DNA from: Candidatus Woesearchaeota archaeon
GTDB lineage: Archaea; Nanobdellota; Nanobdellia; Woesearchaeales; UBA11576
DNA: 9,517 bases
Reading direction: 5' to 3'
Assembly (NCBI GenBank): GCA_019322385.1
Contig: JAHWIS010000085.1
Span: forward strand, 1-9,517
Both the position numbers and the translations under genes were made by a program. Under the pieces are notes generated by a model. It saw nothing but the letters and a program-made list of their open reading frames with translations. It was not told where the DNA came from and ran no database searches. How positions within the stretch are numbered: position 1 is the first letter of the stretch; each line of letters opens with the position of its first letter. Below are positions 6,459-9,517 of the stretch, one piece after another.

Positions 6459-6508
6459 ATTATGATCCTAACTCACACAATGATAAAAAACGCAAGGAGA
6501 AAAAGAAA

Positions 6509-6988
6509 ATGGAACACGCAAGAAGTTTAGAGGAAGTATGGAGATGTTATGAGCAAAAGCCCAGTGGAGATGAGTACATTGCACAGCAGTCTGATGGCAA
6601 TAGCGGCAATGACGACGACATAGTCGTTGTAGTCGACCTTTCAGACATAGAAAAGATCTGCAATGATGAACCTGATCTGCCAACAATAGAGCTGGATTGC
6701 CTCTACGTTGAGATGTACCTCAGATACAGCAAAGACAGCTCTCCACAGCTGGTCGCAAGGCTTGGAGACGGCACTGAGACAACAGATGTGGTCCCGCATA
6801 TTGCATCTTATGTTGATGAGATGGATGAGCAGAATATGCAGATGCCCCGCGTTGTGGCTTCAGCAATACTGCTCCAGACACCATATATGTTTGAGCATTA
6901 TGGGGCCGAGCAGGCTCAGAACCTTATAGACAGGGTTATCAGGGCTGCAGAGCTAAAGCCCTATATACCCAAGGATTCCCAAAGATAA
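6509..6988 (+). CDS. Hypothetical acidic protein, 159 aa
   Basis: I do not recognise a family. The protein is acidic and soluble-looking, with no signal peptide or membrane span. A hydrophilic stretch (about residues 18-37, GDEYIAQQSDGNSGNDDD) separates a short N-terminal helix from the rest. Then come VVVVDLSDIEKICND, TIELDCLYVEMYLRYS and an alpha-helical C-terminal half with Met/Gln-rich MDEQNMQMPRVVASAILLQT and LIDRVIRAAEL. The ATG is supported by AAGGAGA (6494-6500) nine nt upstream. That site, ordinary codon use and the dedicated structured leader argue that it is a real gene. It follows the first membrane wHTH gene by 229 nt and so is probably its own transcription unit. Function cannot be assigned. 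Confidence 0.7.
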   Translation: MEHARSLEEVWRCYEQKPSGDEYIAQQSDGNSGNDDDIVVVVDLSDIEKICNDEPDLPTIELDCLYVEMYLRYSKDSSPQLVARLGDGTETTDVVPHIASYVDEMDEQNMQMPRVVASAILLQTPYMFEHYGAEQAQNLIDRVIRAAELKPYIPKDSQR

Positions 6989-7060
6989 GGTGCAAAACAC
7001 CATATAAGAAGGAAACAACACAAAAAAAGAGGTTTTGCAGGGAAAAAAGACCTAATGAAC

Positions 7061-7074
7061 AATAGTGAACTATT
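7061..7074. repeat. Inverted repeat between the two accessory genes
   Basis: AATAGT-GA-ACTATT is a perfect six-bp inverted repeat. It overlaps two direct copies of TGAAC ten nt apart (7056-7060 and 7066-7070). It lies just upstream of leader copy B and could be an operator, but no binding protein is known. The rest of 6989-7088 shows only a small hairpin after the 159-aa gene (GGTG-CAAAA-CACC, 6989-7001) and a TATA-like CATATAAGA (7001-7009). Confidence 0.35.
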
Positions 7075-7088
7075 AACAGCGCTTTAAG

Positions 7089-7196
7089 AGGGTCATAAGC
7101 CTGTGGAAAACCATGTTCTGCAGGTAATAACTAAGTATGTCCCTGATATAATAGTATGTGCAGTTATGCTGCATCCAGGTATGTGCATATTGCACA
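7089..7196 (+). promoter_or_regulatory. Repeated leader element, copy B (upstream of the acidic surface protein)
   Basis: This is the counterpart of 6320-6428. Downstream of the core it forms two simple hairpins: TGCAG-TTATG-CTGCA (7159-7173) and TGTGCA-TAT-TGCACA (7182-7196). A TATA-like CTTTAAGAG (7082-7090) would place a transcript start near 7110-7113, at the core repeat itself. The leader then runs on to the ribosome binding site GGAGGT (7214-7219). Confidence 0.6.
7113..7138 (+). repeat. 26-nt core repeat, copy B
   Basis: It matches 6344-6369 at 25 of 26 positions. It encodes Met-Phe-Cys-Arg and two TAA stops, with arginine codon AGG in place of AGA. Its distance to the next large gene is 88 nt; copy A is 139 nt from its gene. 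Confidence 0.9.
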
Positions 7197-7226
7197 AAAT
7201 CCAAATAAAACCAGGAGGTATCGAAA

Positions 7227-8336
7227 ATGAAGAAAATGTTGGGTGTGTTGCTGGCGCTTCTCATGCTTTTCAGCATCATGGCAATAGGCGCTGTGGCTGA
7301 AGACACTGAAGATGTGCCAGACGAAACAGAGGAGACTCCGGATGATGAGACTCCAGAAGATGAAGAAGAGACAGAAGACGAAGAAGAGACTGATGAGGAA
7401 GACGAAGAGGAAGTAGATGAGGAAGATGACGAAGCAGCTGACGAAGAAGAGACAGAAGATGCGGAAGATGAAGCAGACGAGGAAGATGATGAAGCTGCTG
7501 ACGATGAAGACGAAGAGGAAGTAGAAGACGAAGAAGAGACAGACGAAGAAGACGAAGAGGACGCAGGAGATGATGAAGCTGCTGACGAAGAGGAAGAAGA
7601 GGAAGAGCCTCTGATCGATGTTGATGAGGAAGATGAGGAAGAAGCAGGCGTCACCCCTGACAGCCCGTTCTGGGGACTTGAAAGGGCTATGGAAAGGATT
7701 TCTCTGAAACTGACCATGGGCAAGTCTGCAAAGGCTAAGAAAGGTCTTGCTCACGCGCTTGAAAGAAAGGCAGAAGTCAAGATGATGATTGCCGAGAAGC
7801 GCTTCGGTGAAGCCCAGGAAGCCCAGGAAGAGCTTGAAGAGACCCTTGAGGAAGTCGAGGATAACATAGACGATATCGAGGAAGACGATGCCGAGGAAGA
7901 GCTTGCAGAGGTTGAAGATATCGAAGAGGATCTTGAGAATCTTCAGGACGAGCTCAATGAGCTGAGCGAGAACATAAAGCTCGAGGTAAAAGGCGAACTC
8001 ACTGAAGAGGAACAGGGTCAGCTTGACGAGATGCTGTCTGCATTCCAAGACTCCACTGCCAAGGTTGAAGCAACGGTCAAGGCCAAGAAGAACCGTGTCC
8101 GTGTCAAGATGAAGGTCATCGAGGACAAGGAGAATGGCGGAAAGAGCGTGACTGTCACGCACACAGACCTGAAGAAGACCAACCAGGGCAAGAACAAGGA
8201 CGCAGAAGCAGAAGGCGGCGAAGAGTCTGAGGAGAAAGGCAATAAAGGCAATAGTAACAAAGGCGGAGACAACGAAGAGCCTGATAAGGAAAAGCCAGAT
8301 AACTCAGACAAAGGCAATAAAGGAAAGAACAAATAA
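7227..8336 (+). CDS. Secreted, extremely acidic protein with a DUF5667-like domain
   Basis: The 369-aa protein has a signal peptide (about 1-24, ending AVA before EDT). A low-complexity Asp/Glu tract with few other residues covers 25-140. A segment from 143 that opens TPDSPFWGLERAMERISLKL and continues as helix (ERKAEVKMMIAEKRFGEAQ, 179-197) resembles DUF5667, a poorly characterised domain of surface proteins. Acidic coiled coil follows (about 198-275). A mixed Lys/Gly/Asn/Glu tail (about 317-369) ends NKGKNK. No second membrane span or cysteine is visible, so it is likely released or held by charge. The acidic tract could bind divalent cations, which is inference. GGAGGT (7214-7219), seven nt upstream, supports the start. 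Leader copy B precedes it and a long poly-T tract follows. Confidence 0.8.
   Translation: MKKMLGVLLALLMLFSIMAIGAVAEDTEDVPDETEETPDDETPEDEEETEDEEETDEEDEEEVDEEDDEAADEEETEDAEDEADEEDDEAADDEDEEEVEDEEETDEEDEEDAGDDEAADEEEEEEEPLIDVDEEDEEEAGVTPDSPFWGLERAMERISLKLTMGKSAKAKKGLAHALERKAEVKMMIAEKRFGEAQEAQEELEETLEEVEDNIDDIEEDDAEEELAEVEDIEEDLENLQDELNELSENIKLEVKGELTEEEQGQLDEMLSAFQDSTAKVEATVKAKKNRVRVKMKVIEDKENGGKSVTVTHTDLKKTNQGKNKDAEAEGGEESEEKGNKGNSNKGGDNEEPDKEKPDNSDKGNKGKNK
7299..7646 (+). repeat. Acidic low-complexity coding repeat
   Basis: The segment encodes residues 25-140 with internal repetition. DEEETDEEDE occurs at residues 51-60 and 101-110, and DEEDDEAAD at 64-72 and 84-92. Copies differ at synonymous sites (GAC/GAT, GAA/GAG), so the repeats are not fresh duplications and the protein sequence appears to be maintained. 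Antisense frames across it give meaningless Ser-rich or Phe-rich proteins. Confidence 0.85.
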
Positions 8337-8364
8337 TTTCAATTTTTTCTTTTTTTCTTTTTTA
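8337..8364 (+). terminator. Poly-T terminator after the acidic protein gene
   Basis: The stop codon is followed by TTTC, then AATTTTTTC and two further T-runs up to 8363. Long U-tracts of this kind end archaeal transcripts. No clear hairpin is present. Confidence 0.65.
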
Positions 8365-8383
8365 AGAATAACCGGGTGGAAAC

Positions 8384-8509
8384 ATGGACTTGTTACCTAT
8401 ACTATGGACTGTTGCAGGTATTGCTTTTGTTATTTGGATAACCACGATATTCTTGTTCAGCATTGCCGGTGCTGTAGCCAAATATGTTAACAATCACAAA
8501 AGTAAATAA
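8384..8509 (+). CDS. Small single-span membrane protein, 41 aa
   Basis: The protein reads MDLLPILWTVAG, a hydrophobic span to about residue 32 (FVIWITTIFLFSIAGAVA) and a basic end KYVNNHKSK. GGGTGG (8374-8379) lies four nt before the ATG. Support for a real gene: start, ribosome binding site, one well-formed span with a positive C-terminal flank, and a stop that falls exactly next to the stop of the opposite gene. The basic end suggests the C-terminus is inside. It follows the poly-T tract by 20 nt and has no separate clear TATA box, so it may be expressed by read-through from the acidic protein gene. No family recognised. Confidence 0.65.
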   Translation: MDLLPILWTVAGIAFVIWITTIFLFSIAGAVAKYVNNHKSK

Positions 8510-9274
8510 TCATTTCTTCTTGAGAATCAATACATTGCCGCGACCTTTCTTGACTTTCTGAATTATCTTCTTGTGCTCTAGTTCAGAAATCATGAGGCTG
8601 ATCTTTGCTTCGCTGAGCGGTATCTGCTTGCGAAGCTCTTTCTGTGTTGTCCTGCCACCCTCTTTCTTTATCACGTCGATTACTTTCTGCAGATCTGTGT
8701 CTGCAACTTCTTCAGAGACCACTTTCTTTGGCTGCTGCTTTATCTGCTTCTTTGCCTTATCTATCTCTTTCAATTCCGCTTTCTCTTCTTGTTTTTTCCT
8801 GCGCCCCACAATGAAATAGATGACAAGCAGAAAGACAATCACAGCAATCGCAATTATTGCTATAGTGACACCAGATATCTTGCCGTTCTCATCAACAACA
8901 GTCTCTCCAACATCAAATACATCCTCTTCCTGCAGGAGCTCCTCTACCTCAACATCAAAATCAGGGAAAAGGAAAAGGTCATACACAAAGTCACCTTCCT
9001 CCTTTATCAAAACATTCTCTGCTGTCATATATTCATGCAGTTCATCAGGCATATAGCTTGCAGTCACAACATAATCTCCAGGATTGAGCTCAAAAGAATA
9101 CGCTCCATCCTTTGAGACATACCGTTGCTTTGGCTCAGAATCAACCTCAACAACCACATTGTTGAGCTCATTGAGCTCTATGTCATATATCTTGCCATGC
9201 AGTGTAGCAGCATGGGCTATACCCGCCACAACAAGCAGCATGAATACAGCCAGTATCAGCCGGATGAGTCTCAT
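8510..9274 (-). CDS. Signal-peptide, carboxypeptidase-regulatory-like ectodomain, single span and cytoplasmic winged helix
   Basis: The 254-aa protein has a signal peptide (about 1-22, ending AHA). A beta-sandwich of the carboxypeptidase-regulatory/CnaB type follows (about 24-105; YVSKDGAYSFELNPGDYVVTA is nearly diagnostic). Then come an acidic linker, one membrane span (about 134-156), a Lys/Gln/Glu-rich helix and a C-terminal winged helix (about 192-252). The last contains TQKELRKQIPLSEAKISLMI and a basic wing (KVKKGRGNVLILKKK). The winged helix aligns with that of the 5335-6279 protein across its full length; the ectodomains do not. ATG 9274 is preferred over GTG 9292 because a TATA box lies about 27 nt upstream, giving a leaderless message. 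Likely a one-component surface sensor; ligand and targets unknown. Confidence 0.82.
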   Translation of the reverse strand: MRLIRLILAVFMLLVVAGIAHAATLHGKIYDIELNELNNVVVEVDSEPKQRYVSKDGAYSFELNPGDYVVTASYMPDELHEYMTAENVLIKEEGDFVYDLFLFPDFDVEVEELLQEEDVFDVGETVVDENGKISGVTIAIIAIAVIVFLLVIYFIVGRRKKQEEKAELKEIDKAKKQIKQQPKKVVSEEVADTDLQKVIDVIKKEGGRTTQKELRKQIPLSEAKISLMISELEHKKIIQKVKKGRGNVLILKKK

Positions 9275-9297
9275 GGCTCTGCTGTAAAGCACCCTGC

Positions 9298-9304
9298 TAT
9301 AAAT
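9298..9304 (-). promoter_or_regulatory. TATA box of the second membrane-wHTH gene
   Basis: On the minus strand this reads ATTTATA, within TTATTTATAG. Its centre is 27 nt from the A of ATG 9274, consistent with a leaderless transcript. Confidence 0.6.
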
Positions 9305-9311
9305 AAATATC

Positions 9312-9345
9312 GTAAAGTTTTAACCTGAAAATAACCAACATAAGC
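9312..9345. repeat. Imperfect direct repeat, copy 1
   Basis: GTAAAGTTT, then CTGAAAAT, AACC and ATAA-GC, in the same order and at nearly the same spacing as in 9401-9436. It lies directly upstream of the minus-strand TATA box. Confidence 0.5.
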
Positions 9346-9400
9346 ATGAAAAAACGCCAAAAACAGCCCCAAATCAGCTATTGACCACTCATAAAGTTTT

Positions 9401-9436
9401 GTAAAGTTTAAGAGCTGAAAATGAACCGTATAAAGC
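9401..9436. repeat. Imperfect direct repeat, copy 2
   Basis: Counterpart of 9312-9345, preceded by a further tandem ATAAAGTTTT (9391-9400). The 9275-9517 region holds no gene that I can support apart from these repeats and the promoter-like elements. Confidence 0.5.
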
Positions 9437-9453
9437 GTTTCCAGAAAAAGTAT

Positions 9454-9484
9454 CTTTTTAAGCAACCCAGACATAATAACTAAG
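9454..9484 (+). promoter_or_regulatory. Possible promoter with a third copy of the ATAATAACTAAG core
   Basis: A TATA-like CTTTTTAAGC (9454-9463) is followed by ATAATAACTAAG (9473-9484). In leader copy A, TTTAAAAGC is followed by the same 12 nt at a similar distance. Whatever is transcribed lies beyond the right edge. Confidence 0.3.
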
Positions 9485-9517
9485 GTGTTGTTTTAGGATT
9501 CCCGCCCTGAGCACGCT

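Noticed and set aside
6387..6460. tRNA, H/ACA or C/D box guide RNA in the structured leader
   Set aside because: There is no T-loop, no acceptor pairing, no ACA at the needed place, no kink-turn and no C (RTGATGA) box.
6320..7200. CRISPR array or insertion sequence explaining the repeated blocks
   Set aside because: There are only two copies 769 nt apart with a gene between them, no regular spacers, no transposase, and no terminal inverted repeats or target duplication.
7073..8162. Long minus-strand open frames (poly-Ser and Phe/Leu-rich) opposite the acidic protein
   Set aside because: They are shadows of GAA/GAG/GAT/GAC-rich codons. Composition is absurd for a gene, and there is a clear real gene with signal peptide and ribosome binding site on the plus strand.
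9271..9474. 67-codon minus-strand frame upstream of the second membrane-wHTH gene
   Set aside because: It covers that gene's TATA box and the direct repeats, has no ribosome binding site and resembles no protein.
9459..9517. Minus-strand frames entering from the right edge (one ending RAQGGNPKTTP, one ending HLSYYVWVA)
   Set aside because: Either could be the end of a neighbouring gene, but with 11-19 codons visible neither can be chosen or identified.

Overview
The window looks archaeal. The L1-L10(P0)-L12(P1) ribosomal stalk operon has archaeal-type proteins: an L10 with the archaeal/eukaryotic insertion domain and a P1-type L12 with an Ala/Gly/Glu hinge and a GLGALFG tail. Promoters are TATA boxes placed about 27-30 nt before start codons, which implies several leaderless mRNAs. 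Other genes carry GGAGG-type ribosome binding sites. Compact gene packing, small membrane wHTH proteins, a DUF5667-like surface protein and an L10 without its acidic tail fit a small-genome (DPANN-like) archaeon, but that placement is inference.

Layout, left to right. (1) A cis-prenyltransferase (UppS-like, minus, cut by the left edge) and a membrane-anchored transglutaminase-like protein (plus) diverge from one near-symmetric TATA box. (2) The stalk operon L1-L10-L12 follows at 1251-3132 and ends in a hairpin/oligo-T terminator. A COG1340-type coiled-coil protein comes next. (3) RNA 3'-phosphate cyclase RtcA (minus) converges on the coiled-coil gene. It diverges from a membrane protein with a C-terminal cytoplasmic winged helix, and the two palindromic TATA boxes between them could serve either direction. 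(4) The 6280-8509 part is accessory in character. It has an unrecognised 159-aa acidic protein, then a secreted, extremely acidic DUF5667-like protein, then a previously untracked 41-aa single-span membrane protein. (5) A second membrane wHTH protein (minus) abuts the 41-aa gene tail to tail. Its upstream region carries imperfect direct repeats and, at the right edge, a possible start of another transcription unit.

The most interesting non-coding signal is a pair of homologous 5' regions (about 6320-6428 and 7089-7196), one before each of two otherwise unrelated genes. Both share a 26-nt block with one mismatch. That block can be read as a four-codon minigene, Met-Phe-Cys-Arg followed by two stops, and the single mismatch (AGA/AGG) is synonymous. 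Flanking similarity is weaker but collinear. The first copy also carries a strong 10-bp GC-rich hairpin. A shorter 12-nt version of the core recurs near the right edge behind a TATA-like sequence. This looks like a shared regulatory leader, but its function is unknown.

Functionally the window combines translation (stalk proteins), RNA end processing (RtcA), lipid-carrier synthesis (UppS) and a probable cell-surface module: a transglutaminase-like ectodomain, an acidic secreted protein, a small membrane protein and two surface-to-DNA one-component wHTH proteins. The idea of a joint surface module rests on neighbourhood and architecture only.
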